From Lasioglossum baleicum (taxonomy: Eukaryota > Arthropoda > Insecta > Hymenoptera > Halictidae), in contig NC_134934.1 of assembly GCF_051020765.1 (NCBI RefSeq), positions 15,080,001 through 15,144,000 on the forward strand: a DNA stretch of 64,000 nucleotides, in the 5' to 3' direction. The translations under genes were made by a program, and so were the position numbers. Numbering within the stretch: the stretch's first letter is position 1; each line of letters opens with the position of its first letter. The notes beneath the pieces are model-generated. The model saw nothing but the letters and a program-made list of their open reading frames with translations. It searched no databases and was not told where the DNA came from. Below, piece after piece: positions 1 to 9,685 of this stretch.

Positions 1-1439
1 GCGCTCACAAAATCTATTATTTTTGCTCAGCACCAAATTTGATCTACTTTCCCGCACTTTAAAAGTCTGCGAACGTCGCGAATCGCACAAAGATCGAACG
101 GAACTATTCTGGTCGCGTGTGTTTCCTGTTTTAAACGGCAGGCGGTGGAAATAGCGATCTACAATGTGGTCTGCGAATCGTTCACGAGCGGTTACGATTA
201 ATACAAATAGTTCTACTTCTACGTTTACTTCAACACGGTTGAAGGAACGTGAGGCGAATGCAACGTCCCTTGCAAATTCTCTTCCGCGTCCTTACATCCA
301 CGCAAAGCGAATCAGAGGACTCGGAGGATCTTTGTTGCGAAACTTACGAGACCCTGGAGGCTTCGACGATGCTAAACGATGGTCCACGGGAGAAAACTTT
401 TGCGAATGTTACTTCGAGAACAATGCGGCGGAATGCTTGTTCGAGGACCTGGAAGGTCTCTATCCTAAAAACTGTTCTGACCAACTGAACATTGTTCTAG
501 ACACGTTCCATCGATTTGTACTTTGTATTTGTACTTACTTCTCCACGTCACTTTGTAACAACAAAGCAGAACTTCGAAACACTACGACCAAATTACTAAA
601 ACCTCTATGTCTGATTTATGAAAAACGCCGCATGTCTTAATTTCAAAAGATTTGAATTTACGCATTAATTTAGCTTTATACTACAAGATTTACGTATTTA
701 CCAGAAAGAAAGTCATGAAAACAAATTCGAGAGGCTCAAAAATACAATGCAACATAGCGATGAAAACTCAAAACGGCAATATCTCGAAAGTGAAAGTATG
801 TAACATGCGTCGTTCTTCCTGACAGCCACAGAAATATTCGACCAACGATCCAACATCGACTTCTCCGCACCACTTTGCAACAAGAAAATTGAACTTGGAA
901 ACACTAGAACGCAATTGCTAGGATCTGGAAAACCCAGCAGCGAGCATAAATATTCGATCAACGATCCAGCACGGAGGAGAGCCGTGTCTCGAGTAGCATC
1001 GCGTCTTCTCTTAGGTCCGGAAAATTTCTCTGTGGTGACGCAACGCGTGTGGGTGCTCGTAGACGGAGTAAATAAAACGACCTTGACTTTCGGGCATCTC
1101 TGGGCGGCGATGGATCTTGACCGTCTTCTGAAAGTCTCCAGAGGAACCGGACTTCCGCAGGATCCGTTCCGGCGGACTCCAGTTCCGCGGCACCACTTCT
1201 ATCACTGACTCACGTGGCCGCGACTTTCACACCTGTGCTGTCAGAGAGGTGGGGGGTTCAGGTAACACAACAGAAGGGGTTCAGGTGACACAAAAAGGGT
1301 GGGAGGGAGACACGTTCTCAAAGCGTTCCTCTACGCTAGAGATCGAGATCCTTTTTTCCGCGAGTACCACGTACACACGTGCGCGGAAAACCGTTCACCA
1401 GGGGTTAGATTAATTAATAAAGGGTTGATTAGGGGGTTC
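1..1439. other. Non-coding region with an imperfect 67-bp repeat
   Basis: I recognise no gene here. Several medium-length open frames exist, the longest at 164-640, but none shows family similarity or splice structure that I can support. Positions 537-603 and 858-924 are diverged copies of each other, both reading roughly cttctcc..actttg.aacaa..gaactt.gaaacacta. At 1250-1290 a short phrase (ggggttcaggt.acac) occurs twice in tandem. Base composition rises in GC from about 940 onward. Confidence 0.4.
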
Positions 1440-1700
1440 ACTAGATGTTGAGACGCATCATCATCGAGGGGAGACCACCACGTTTAACACATCAGACACA
1501 AGGACCAGCCGAAGGACGAGGCGACAACCCCGGGCGGAGGAATCGCTCGCTCGCGGCGCGGTCTGGGCGGTGACTGAGCGGACCGAGGCGTCGAGACGCT
1601 CGGCGTCCCTCCCACCCTTTCTCTCTCTTACTCTCTCACTCTTCCTCTCTTGCTTGCTTTCTCTCGCGCCGGATCCTGCAAGCCTCACGAATACCAGTTT
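1440..1700 (-). promoter_or_regulatory. Candidate promoter / 5' UTR of a minus-strand gene outside the window
   Basis: This is a CpG-rich stretch next to a pyrimidine run (ctctctcttactctctc, + strand), which reads as a GA-rich leader on the minus strand. A TCAGT initiator-like word lies on the minus strand near 1570. Such GA/CT-rich leaders next to CpG-rich DNA are common at insect promoters. If real, the transcript would run leftward out of the window. No coding start can be assigned, so this is a weak inference from composition. Confidence 0.2.
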
Positions 1701-1788
1701 TCGGATGCTCTCCCCGGCCCTTGCTCAACTTCTGACTCGCTACGATCAGCGTTGCACGATGATTTTTCGTGTGTTGATGCATTGACAG

Positions 1789-2314
1789 TATACAGGGTGG
1801 TCCAGCTAAATGTAGCCACTTAAATGTCTCCTTTAAATGTCTGGGTGAAATATAAGGCAGTGACAGATTAGAAAATCCAAGAATGTTGTTATGATTAGAC
1901 GGTTACGATTAGATGATTAGATTATGATTAGCGGATTTTATGCATTTATGGCAAAAATGAGCAGCTGTAATTTAAAACAGTAAAGCTATTAGGAAAATTA
2001 AAAAATACTGTTACTATTAAACATATTAAGAAAGAAAATAAATTTCCATTTCACTCCAGTTTGTTGCAAATTGTTATGTCTTCAATGTAAAACATCTATT
2101 AAGGGATGATGTGAAACTTTATTTAACCGCAGCTGTCCAAAATCGTTGAAAAATATTTGCATTTTGCATAAGGATCCGCAGTCTAGCGGTGACACAACAA
2201 ATGTTTCTAATGCAATGTAAATGTAATCACAAGGTGAATGCTTTGAAAATTTTAATTTTTTCTCAAGGTCTTTGCTTCCGCAGTTTTAAAGGTCATATTG
2301 GACCACCCTGTATA
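1789..2314. mobile_element. 526-bp inverted-repeat element, TATACAGGGTGGTCCA ends
   Basis: The 16-bp ends are perfect inverted repeats: tatacagggtggtcca at 1789-1804 and tggaccaccctgtata at 2299-2314. The interior has no coding potential, so this is a non-autonomous DNA element. It appears to be interrupted by a copy of the GACTGCGGAT family (1928-2186). Ends of the acagggtg type recur at 42876-43326. The superfamily is not certain; a TA target is compatible with both ends. Confidence 0.7.
1928..2186 (+). mobile_element. GACTGCGGAT-family MITE, nested copy
   Basis: The left end reads gcggattttatgcatttatg and the right end gcataaggatccgcagtcta, the same terminal phrases that flank many other copies in this window. 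The interior phrases gtaatttaaaacagtaaa and catattaagaaagaaaataaa recur in the copies at 3021 and 23779. It sits inside the 1789-2314 element, so it inserted later. Confidence 0.65.
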
Positions 2315-5013
2315 TGCAGTGTTTTGATACTGTTAGGTGTGGATGCACAAGATTTCTTGTTAGTAACTCTAGTTTAAATTATACTTTCTTCCCGCTCGGA
2401 AGGAAAGAGACGATTATCAAAAATAAGCGATGGAATCAAATTCTGTCGAGCCTCCTTACTTAATTCTGTGGTTATTTAGCCGCGGACGTACGGTGCGTGC
2501 TCGAGGACAATTCGCGAAGGACTAGGCGGGTCCTCCTGATAACTAATGTCCAGGTGAATTAATTAGGCGTAGGTACGTAAACGACGTACGCGTGGGACTT
2601 GTTTTGACGAGCGAGTGTGTTCGGTATTGCTCGGGGAAAGGATAATTGTGCTTTCGTGAAGCCAATGTCGACCATGATCAAAGTGCCGAGGACCTTGCTG
2701 TCTTTGATGCAACGCGAATACGGCAGAGTGGACAACGGTCGAGTTGATATCGCTATTTTGTTCGAATGCGGTCAAAGGTGATCTTGATCCTCTTTTATTA
2801 CTTGTGGATAGTTGACACTGGTCTCCGTAGCATAACGTTACGACAAACGTAACTTGTTAATGTAATGAAATATGTTAACACTTCAAAACAATCTCCTACA
2901 CGAATGTACAAACTAGAATCTATTCGATATTCGAAGTTTCAATTTCTGAAACTCCGAAGCTGATGAGAATCGGAGTTTCGAAGCTTTGAAATTCGAAATT
3001 TCGCTGCTGAGTTATATTTAGACAGCGAATTTGATGCATTTATGACAAAAATGGGTAGATCTAATTTAAAACAGTAAAAACATTAGAAGAATTTAGAAAT
3101 ACTGTTATATTATTTTCAATCTATTAAACATATTAGGTAGAAAATTTTTATTTTGCATGAAGATCTGCTGTTTAGTAATATTTGATACAATTACGGTGAG
3201 TGTAAAAAGCGATTGGACATGTGTTATTGTGAACAAGTCCCGCAAACCGAGGGTTATTATGTACAGCAACGGTGAATTATTGTAGAAGGGGATGAACTTA
3301 TTTGCGCTGAAGCAACATCCTCGAGTGTCTCGGCTAGAGTCTCTCGAGTACGCAATTGTTTAGAAATTCGTCTGGCTAGTTCACTGCATGATCCATTCGG
3401 CCCGCAGGAGATAATATATCATTCATCCCTCCGCAATCCTGCTGGTTAACAGTTATAGATTCTCCAGCCGGGCACACCGAATCGCCCTGCGAATCGAGAT
3501 ATTGAAATTTCCCGTTCCCATCTTGAGCTCCTTCAATTCTCTCTCCGATAGACGGCCAGGCTCCTAATGAAGCTTATTCTTGCCCGTTCGTTCGTTAAGC
3601 CCTTTAGCGCCATCGGATCGGCGGATAAAAATAGAGATAGCTCCGCGGAATGCAGTTACTTCGCGAAAGATTGTGGAAACATTCAGAAAAATAATGGCGA
3701 ATCGATGCAAACGTCGATTCTATACATATACGCTAAGCTCTGATCAAGATGCCAAGCCACGATCCCCTAATAGGATCTCGTAACACTGTACCGCCATTTT
3801 GAACTTCTCCTTTGCGGTTCGATAAAACTGCTCTTCAGACTTTTCTTGCAAATGGTCATCTTCAAGAATTCTTTCAGACTTTCTTCTCCTAATAGTACAA
3901 TGGTGTATATTTGAATGACATTTCGAATGTTTCAACGAAATACACGCTTTCGATTGTTTCCTCGTCACATTGAAATTCTTTCGTAGAATAGATCTATTTT
4001 CGATGATACAAAGAACCCTCGACACCCTCAGCGTCTGTTCTACTTGTTTCTAACCACTTGACCTAAAACACATTCGTTTATTTGTCTACGAATCTACACA
4101 AACTTCGCGTAGAAGCGATTCCCAGTATTTGTCCCAACCGTAGCTTCGTTTACTTAATGAAAATCTTTCACGGAACTTCGAAGCCTGATGAATAAGATAA
4201 ATATGCAAACGTTGACATTTTCTGAACTGGGCTTTGCGGAAGAACTGGGAAAAAGATGAACGTAAAAATGAATTATTTCCCAGAGGTCGTTCAAGCCTGG
4301 ATTAAATTGTATATATCGTTTCTGGAACTTTGTAGTTCATTGTTTAACAATTTTTTTCGAAAGAACAACCTTAAAAGAAATTATTACTAATTTCTTTTGG
4401 AGTTATCAACGCAATCACGGGAGCCCTGCTAATTAGCTCCCTGCAGGTAAATTGTTCTGCGACAGTGCAGATTCTAGAAGCGAGCTCCTCAAAAGCGTTT
4501 TCGTGTTAGCCAAAGTCGTCGAAACGCAACCGAATTTCCTCGGCGCGTTCGAATTCAGTTTCAGATCAACTCCGAGGAATCGCGGTCAGATTGCACGGAG
4601 GGTTCGATTTTAATTTAGCCCAATATCATGCGGACCGAGCAGATTATGCGCATGTATATTAATCGGCGAGTTTTTAAGGCCGTCCTTTATCCTTTGCATC
4701 GCGACTAATTGTTCTTGCAAAAATGGTAATCCGCCGGCACAGTTCCCCGGCGAAGTGCTCGCTTGTTCACCGTGCAGATCATCGAGATGCGGTCGCCAAG
4801 TTTCCTTCTTGAAGCTGAACTTTCCTCCTCGAGACAGAATCGGTTGGGAACGCGTACTTGCTCGTCGAGACGAATTTAATCGTTCCTCGTTGCTTTTGGC
4901 TCCACCTTTGACGCAGTTCCTGTACTTGAATGCTAGACTAGCTCTTCAGGACTGCTGCAAAAACCGGAACCCTTTTTATCTTTGAGAAGACCTGGGTAAA
5001 GTAGTGGTTTTGA
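2315..5013. other. Non-coding region, no gene recognised
   Basis: Short open frames only, none with recognisable content. The single identifiable feature is one GACTGCGGAT-family element at 3021-3173. The remainder is AT-rich sequence mixed with moderately GC-rich blocks (2460-2800, 3300-3660, 4440-4980). Confidence 0.4.
3021..3173 (+). mobile_element. GACTGCGGAT-family MITE
   Basis: It begins gacagcgaatttgatgcatt and ends ttgcatgaagatctgctgtt, diverged forms of the family termini. The interior phrase atctaatttaaaacagtaaa matches the copies at 1928 and 23779. No coding capacity. Confidence 0.6.
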
Positions 5014-5055
5014 AATAGTATTGCCACCGACGAGGTACTATTAAAGACTGTCAGC
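5014..5055 (+). repeat. Left arm of a distant inverted repeat (partner 8607-8645)
   Basis: The phrase ttgccaccgacgaggtacta followed by ttaaagactgtcag is matched in reverse complement at 8607-8645 with roughly 80 percent identity. The arms lie 3.6 kb apart. Both arms are near clusters of the word ctcgtcggtg or its complement: 5025-5034 (complement), 5154-5163, 5185-5194, 8404-8413 and 8498-8507. This could mark the ends of one old composite element. Confidence 0.45.
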
Positions 5056-5480
5056 CTTATGAGAATTCGTGTCACCCGAATATTTCGGTGTTCTCTTACG
5101 CCCTCCAGGATATATTCTGAATGGAGTGAAAAACAGGAGGCCATCGACATGATCTCGTCGGTGCATAAGGCTACTGAGTAGATTCTCGTCGGTGAGAAGG
5201 CAAATCGTCACGGAACCATATTGAGCACCATGAATTGTTACATTCTGTACCGAGCAGATATTTCAGACCAGAGCTGGGCATTAATCGATTAAAATTTTAA
5301 TCATGATTGATTGATTAATGTATACGATTAAAAAAAGAAATCGTCGAAAAATCGGCGATTGACTCAATCGATTGATTTAATCGTCAATCGTTGATTAAAA
5401 AAAGGAATCATCGAAAAATCGGATGATTTAATCAATTGTTGAAGTTAATCGCCTCATGGTCTATCCATAAATTGTAATAA

Positions 5481-5520
5481 GGAGGGAGAGAGAGAGAGAC
5501 AGAGAGAGGGAGCAGAGAGT
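5481..5520 (+). repeat. GA-rich microsatellite
   Basis: Interrupted (ga)n run, ggagggagagagagagagac and following. Confidence 0.8.
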
Positions 5521-5818
5521 GGATGGAGAATTGACAGAAATAATAATATATTTCAACAAAAACATGGTCGTAGCTTTCAGGAGTAATAATTTCAAACATA
5601 CAAGCACGTAAACAGAGTTTGTATTATAGACCAAATGACAATACACCTAAACTCAGTTTACATTTTTTTCAGTATTCATACAGTTCTGATTACGTATTTC
5701 ATTTCGAAATTTCAGCAGTGTTAATCATTAATCAATTATCCGATTGACGATTAATAATCGTTGAAATAAAAGTTGAAATTTAATCGTTAACCGCAATTAA
5801 CGATTAATAAGTATTTAA

Positions 5819-5945
5819 TCGAATACTTATTTATATATATAAATACTTAGTTAAATACTTATTAACGATTAATAAGTATTTAAACGAATACTTATTTATA
5901 TAAATACTTAGTTAAATACTTATTAACGATTAATAAGTATTTAAT
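5819..5945. repeat. Two tandem 62-66 bp palindromic units
   Basis: The unit is a...cgaatacttatttata(ta)n aatacttagttaaatactta followed by ttaacgattaataagtattt. It occurs twice in direct order, and each unit is itself self-complementary (aatacttatt / aataagtatt). The array could fold into a cruciform. It lies inside the AT-rich block above. Confidence 0.75.
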
Positions 5946-6264
5946 CGTTAACCACAATTTTTTAACGACTAAACGAGGAGATTAATTGTTGATTGCGATT
6001 AACGATTGAAATAGAAATTTCTTGAGGACAAGAATTTCTCAAAGACAAAAAATTCTTAGAAATACATATATTATTGAAGGACCTTTAGGAAAAGAACTTT
6101 AGGAAAATCAACAATTCCTATTTCAAATTTTATATGAAACACCTCAATTTGTAATTTCAAAATATTTCATAAACGAGAATTATTACCTTACACTTTTTTA
6201 TACATAAATGTTCCAAGAATCGATCTGTGAGAACAGAAATATGTTGAAAAGACTTTACTGTACA

Positions 6265-6741
6265 AAATTAAATGGTAAGGTGGACAAGGGAGTGCTTGTC
6301 CTCATCGTTGGCAAAAGGAATTATTATAAACATTAATTAGCTAGAATCAATAAATGTCTCATAGTATTATTTTGAATAAATTAATGCGTGCGAATGTTCA
6401 CGGTTTAAAAGTTATTCTGTATCTCGAGTTTTATTGCCTATTTTTACGAAAAAATTAGATGGCCAGGTGGTCAAGGGAGTGCTCGTTAACATCATTAGCA
6501 AAAGGAATTGTTATAAACATTAAACAGCCAGAAATAATAAATTTATCTGTGAATTGTATTGAATAAATGAATGCGTGCGAATGTTCATGGTTTAAAAGTT
6601 ATTTCGTATCTCGAATACTATATTAGCCACTTTAACTAAAAAATTAGGTGGTCAGATAGCCAAGGGATTGCTTGTGAACATCGCTGTAAAAAATAGAATT
6701 GTTATAAACATTAACCAGCTGGAAATAATAAAATTTCAATA
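6265..6741 (+). repeat. 187-189 bp tandem repeat, about 2.5 copies
   Basis: The phrase caaggg.[at/gt]tgct starts at 6285, 6472 and 6661, giving periods of 187 and 189 bp. Each unit also carries ttataaacattaa and gcgtgcgaatgttcacggtttaaaagttatt-like phrases. The copies differ by about 15-20 percent, so the array is not recent. It ends directly at the GC-rich open segment beginning 6743. Confidence 0.85.
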
Positions 6742-6742
6742 A

Positions 6743-6946
6743 TTGTCACGGCGATCGACATCGAACGATATTCGGCGGAGTGGCTCGGCGAGAGCTCTGC
6801 CGTCAGTCAGTCGGGGCGGGGGGAGCGGCGTGAGCGGACGTGCTGCGGGACCAGGAGCGCCAGGAGGACCGGAGGGACCAGAGGTGGACAAGGGGTCATC
6901 TACAGTTACCCTGGCCTACCTTCAACTGTTCATTCAAGAAACAACG
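6743..6946 (+). CDS. Possible exon of an unidentified gene, Gly/Pro-rich
   Basis: A GC-rich segment in otherwise AT-rich DNA ends at a strong donor (acaacg|gtaagt, exon end 6946). The open frame ending phase 0 gives a Ser/Arg- and Gly/Pro-rich stretch and then EVDKGSSTVTLAYLQLFIQE, which looks protein-like. I do not recognise the family. An in-frame stop (6740-6742) precedes the open part and there is no ATG, so the exon must begin at an internal acceptor or use another start. Neither is clear. A second frame is also open into the next exon. It could be a decayed or transposon-derived exon. Confidence 0.3.
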
Positions 6947-7098
6947 GTAAGTTTGATTACTAATATTTTTCAAAGCTTCCTTTGTCTTTTCAACCTTGTC
7001 CTTCATACTTTTGAAATTTTCATCGAGACTTTCGATGAATACTATCGAGTCTTCTTCAAATTTATCAATTTTATTCTTTATAAAAATTACATTTTAAG

Positions 7099-7362
7099 CG
7101 CCCCACTCGTATGCAGGATTATAATTGCTCTTGTGAGCTGCTTCGTTGGTTGTTTTCGCACTCGTGTGCGGGGTTATAGTTATTCTCACGAGCTGTTTCG
7201 CTGGTTGTATTCGCACTTCTGTGCGGGGTTGCAATTGCTCTCATGAGCTACTTCTCTGATTGTATTCGCACTCATGTGCAGGATTACAATTGTTCTTGTG
7301 AACTGGTTCGCTGGTTACATTCGCACTCGCGTGCGCGATTTAATTCTGTATTCAAGTGCATT
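7099..7362 (+). repeat. Five tandem 55-bp repeats inside the putative intron
   Basis: The word tcgcact occurs at 7156, 7211, 7266 and 7321, exactly 55 bp apart. A fifth, diverged copy aligns at 7101. Each unit reads approximately tcgcactcgtgtgcggggtt, then a variable ataattgttctc part, then gagctgcttcgctggttgta. The copies differ at many positions but keep the length exactly. A reading frame stays open through much of the array, but no protein-like conservation is evident. Confidence 0.9.
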
Positions 7363-7390
7363 GTTTCTAAATACGATTAGTCTGTTTCAG

Positions 7391-7546
7391 CTAGATTACA
7401 ACAGCCGGCTGCTAACGAAGACGACACGCCGAATGAACAGGACACACCAACGAAGAGGAAGAAGACTGCAGTGTATTTTTAAGTTAGTTATATTATTTGA
7501 TCTACATGTTAAGATTGTTTATCGTCGTTGTAAATATGTCGAGTAA
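7391..7546 (+). CDS. Possible terminal coding exon of the same unidentified gene
   Basis: The acceptor gtctgtttcag at 7380-7390 is followed by a GC-rich segment. If the upstream exon is read to phase 0, the frame continues as a basic 51-residue tail to a stop at 7544-7546. If it is read to phase 1, the tail is shorter: QQPAANEDDTPNEQDTPTKR, then KKTAVYF and a stop near 7480. The second has the acidic-then-basic composition of a real C-terminus and stops exactly where GC content drops. I cannot choose between them. The 3' sequence is the stem-loop array below and ends in AATAAA signals. Confidence 0.27.
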   Translation, partial: LDYNSRLLTKTTRRMNRTHQRRGRRLQCIFKLVILFDLHVKIVYRRCKYVE

Positions 7547-8047
7547 TTATTGCCGTAACTTCACTTTGCTCGACTCGTATTTTTGACTCCGACACGGCAG
7601 AAGGCTGTGTCGGACCTTGCTTGCATGTACTAGACCGGTTGGAGCCGGTATTCGGCGACGATTCATTGAGAGGCGTGGCTCAGTGAGACCTGTTCACTCG
7701 TGTAGCCATGCTACAGTGTCCTCTCTATTCGTAATCCTACCCGAGTTCACCTGTACTTGTGTTGCTTGGTGACAGGTAGTTGGTAGAGAAATGGGATATC
7801 GTTTGAACACTTTTCACTGTCCATTTCTCTTGGTGAGGACACGTCGGGTATCGGCTCTGACCGGAGCTGGTCTGCAAGCATTGTACGCGCCGCGTCACCT
7901 TCGAACCAGAGCCTTCAGCTCTGGTTCGCTTTAGTTTTTCTCTTTGAAAGAATCAGAGCCTTCTGCCTGATTCATCTTTGATCCCTCGTGGATCGGAGAC
8001 TTCTTCTCCGATTCACACCTTTTGCCCCGCAATAATTACTCGACATA
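7535..8047. mobile_element. 513-bp segment with 19-bp perfect inverted ends
   Basis: The ends are tatgtcgagtaattattgc at 7535-7553 and gcaataattactcgacata at 8029-8047, perfect inverted repeats. Each end can be read with a flanking TA. The segment holds most of the stem-loop array. It may be a non-autonomous TA-targeting transposon. The hairpins continue to the right of this end, so the inverted repeat may instead be the outer stem of one large structure. Confidence 0.5.
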
Positions 8048-8210
8048 CTTGCGTAATTTAGTATAAGTTCGTCGTTGTAAGAAAGGGAGCCAGAAGGAAT
8101 ATTGTATTCGTTCTGACTCCCTTTCGGGTCTCATGTGCAGCAACCTCCACGTGGTGAGACCTGGGCAATCGGTATTATTCTCTATTTGTAAGACCTTTTA
8201 ATGTCTTATG
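7586..8210. repeat. Array of about twelve consecutive stem-loops
   Basis: Successive short inverted repeats follow each other almost without gaps. Examples are ccgacacggc/gctgtgtcgg (7589-7613), accgg/ccggt, gagagg/cctctc enclosing tgtagc/gctaca, acctgt/acaggt, agagaaatgg/ccatttctct, gaaccagagc/gctctggttc (a perfect 10-bp stem near 7903-7927), gaatcag/ctgattc, gatcc/ggatc, atcggaga/tctccgat, gggagccagaa/ttctgactccc, ggtctca/tgagacc and taagac/gtctta. Several loops contain ccttc or gaagg. No coding frame runs through it. It could be a structured 3' UTR, a structured non-coding RNA or part of a hairpin-rich transposon. Confidence 0.8.
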
Positions 8211-8271
8211 AATAAAGGATAATATCGAGCTAATAGCTGCACATTTAATAAATATGTTGATTTTCAATAAA
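8211..8271 (+). terminator. Cluster of three AATAAA polyadenylation signals
   Basis: AATAAA occurs at 8211-8216, 8247-8252 and 8266-8271, directly after the stem-loop array. This fits the end of a + strand transcript made from the putative exons at 6743 and 7391. AATAAA is frequent by chance in AT-rich DNA, so support is moderate. Confidence 0.35.
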
Positions 8272-8285
8272 TTCTATTCCTATAC

Positions 8286-8350
8286 CTAGTGTCTTCCATA
8301 AAATTTTGCAATTTCACCTTCCTTCAGAACAAAATTTATGTATTATTCAA
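8286..8350 (+). repeat. 65-bp repeat, first copy (second at 9074-9140)
   Basis: The phrase ccttccataa.attttgcaat, then ttc.tccagaacaaaat and attattcaa, is shared between this site and 9074-9140 with about 80 percent identity in direct orientation. The identity of the element is unknown. Confidence 0.6.
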
Positions 8351-8606
8351 GCTGGTTCGCCCCGGGCGTCTGGTTCTATTTAGGTAAAGAGACGAGATAG
8401 TATCTCGTCGGTGATAGTATTATAAGGCAATTACTGAATGGGGGTAATGTGAGCATTCTATGCTATGTATATCATTCTTCTTCTACTTGACGAGTATCTC
8501 GTCGGTGGCAGAACTTTTAGCGATGTGGTATTTTAGATCACTGTAAGTTCCACGTTATCCCCGCGCCCAGTCGCGTCCGCTTACTGATATCGCTGAATAG
8601 CACAGG

Positions 8607-8645
8607 GACTGGCAGTCTTTAATGGTACATCGACGGCGGTATTGC
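8607..8645 (-). repeat. Right arm of the distant inverted repeat (partner 5014-5055)
   Basis: Reads ggcagtctttaatggtacat then cgacggcggtattgc, the diverged reverse complement of 5014-5055. Two ctcgtcggtg words lie shortly upstream at 8404 and 8498. Confidence 0.45.
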
Positions 8646-8672
8646 TTGCTGTTTCTATTTGCTGTCTCGTTT

Positions 8673-8809
8673 CTACACTCCTCAAAAGAATTAAGGGATC
8701 ACTTGTGCGATCCCGAAACGGCAATTTTTGACGGAGTTATGATCACGTAAACTGGGACCAATATTTAGGATTCGCACAAGTGATCTCTTAATTCTTTTGA
8801 GGAGTGTAG
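8673..8809. mobile_element. 137-bp hairpin MITE, CACTCCTCAAAAGAATTAAG ends
   Basis: Long inverted ends of about 40 bp (cactcctcaaaagaattaag, then ggatcacttgtgcgatcc) enclose a short unique loop. A longer relative with the same ends lies at 18412-18776. A TA target site is compatible with both copies, suggesting a Tc1/mariner-type non-autonomous element. Confidence 0.85.
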
Positions 8810-9650
8810 TTTTCTTCCAAGTTTCAACTCAAGTTCTAGCGATAGAAGAAGCAGCTCCCTCAAACGAACTCATCAGAGTACGCTAATATTAAGTGGCGCG
8901 AAATGTATCTAGTTCCATTAAACGGTTTCAATTTGTTTGATCATTCTCCGTTCTATGCGATAAGGGAATATTCAAACAGAGAAATAAATTTCGCCATGGT
9001 CGCAGGTTAAAAATAGATATAATGCATGATGTTTCAATGAATTTTCAATGAATATCTTCTATGATTATTTCCAACCTATTGCCTTCCATAATATTTTGCA
9101 ATGTCAATTTCCTCCAGAACAAAATATATTATTCAAAACTAATAGAGCCGGTCAGCAAATTAAGTTGAATAACAATAACATTTCATCACAGCGCGTATTT
9201 TTATTAAAACTAATGATATCTACATCTTGTTGACGAAATAATAGCGTCTTGATTCGCAATTTGAAACATACTGGACAATGACCGATACATGCGTCACATG
9301 TGGGATTACGGGGAACTAAAGAAAAAATCGTCCATTTTGACTCTACTATAGGTGACTCTATTATTTTGTCCGCTACTATCACTACTATATATGTATATAT
9401 TCATATTGTTTGTAAGTACATACCAGTACATACTATGTTTTCAGTGTATGCTACGATATTTTAATTGTAACATACTCGTAATAAACATTTTTGTAATATC
9501 TGCGTGTAATGAATATTCTTAAAATGTACTTTTCTACTGTTATCATTTCATTATATTTCTTCTTCTTTAACTTTTTAATCTTGTAAAATTAACATAAATA
9601 GTTGGAAAACCATTGTTAATAACAGAGACTCTCTGTTAATAAATATTATC
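8810..9650. other. Non-coding region upstream of the KH gene
   Basis: No gene recognised. It contains the second copy of the 65-bp repeat (9074-9140) and AT-rich sequence. The open frame at 9152-9382 (minus) is not protein-like. Confidence 0.4.
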
Positions 9651-9685
9651 AGATGATTGCAAGTTCGTGCCCGATTTTCATGAAT
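9651..9685 (+). mobile_element. Fragment of the AGATGATTGCA-family MITE
   Basis: agatgattgcaagttcgtgc followed by ccgattttcat matches the left terminus of the elements at 20497 and 46092. The rest of the element is absent or unrecognisable. Confidence 0.55.

Larger units (their letters stand above)
5268..6005 (+). mobile_element. AT-rich palindromic array starting CAGAGCTGGGCA (hAT-like)
   Basis: The block opens with agagctgggcattaatcgat and continues as a dense array of attaatcgattaa words on both strands. It is interrupted by a GA microsatellite (5481-5520) and by more unique sequence. Two other places in the window (29793 and 41312) also open with a cag.g.tg.gca phrase followed by an array of short AT-rich words. 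That layout is known for non-autonomous hAT elements. The right end is not sharply defined. Confidence 0.4.

Noticed and set aside
164..640. 158-codon + strand open frame
   Set aside because: No recognisable protein, no splice or promoter context, and the second half falls in a region with a diverged non-coding repeat.
7099..7362. CRISPR-like spacing of the 55-bp repeats
   Set aside because: Repeats are contiguous, with no unique spacers, and the genome is eukaryotic. It is an ordinary tandem repeat.
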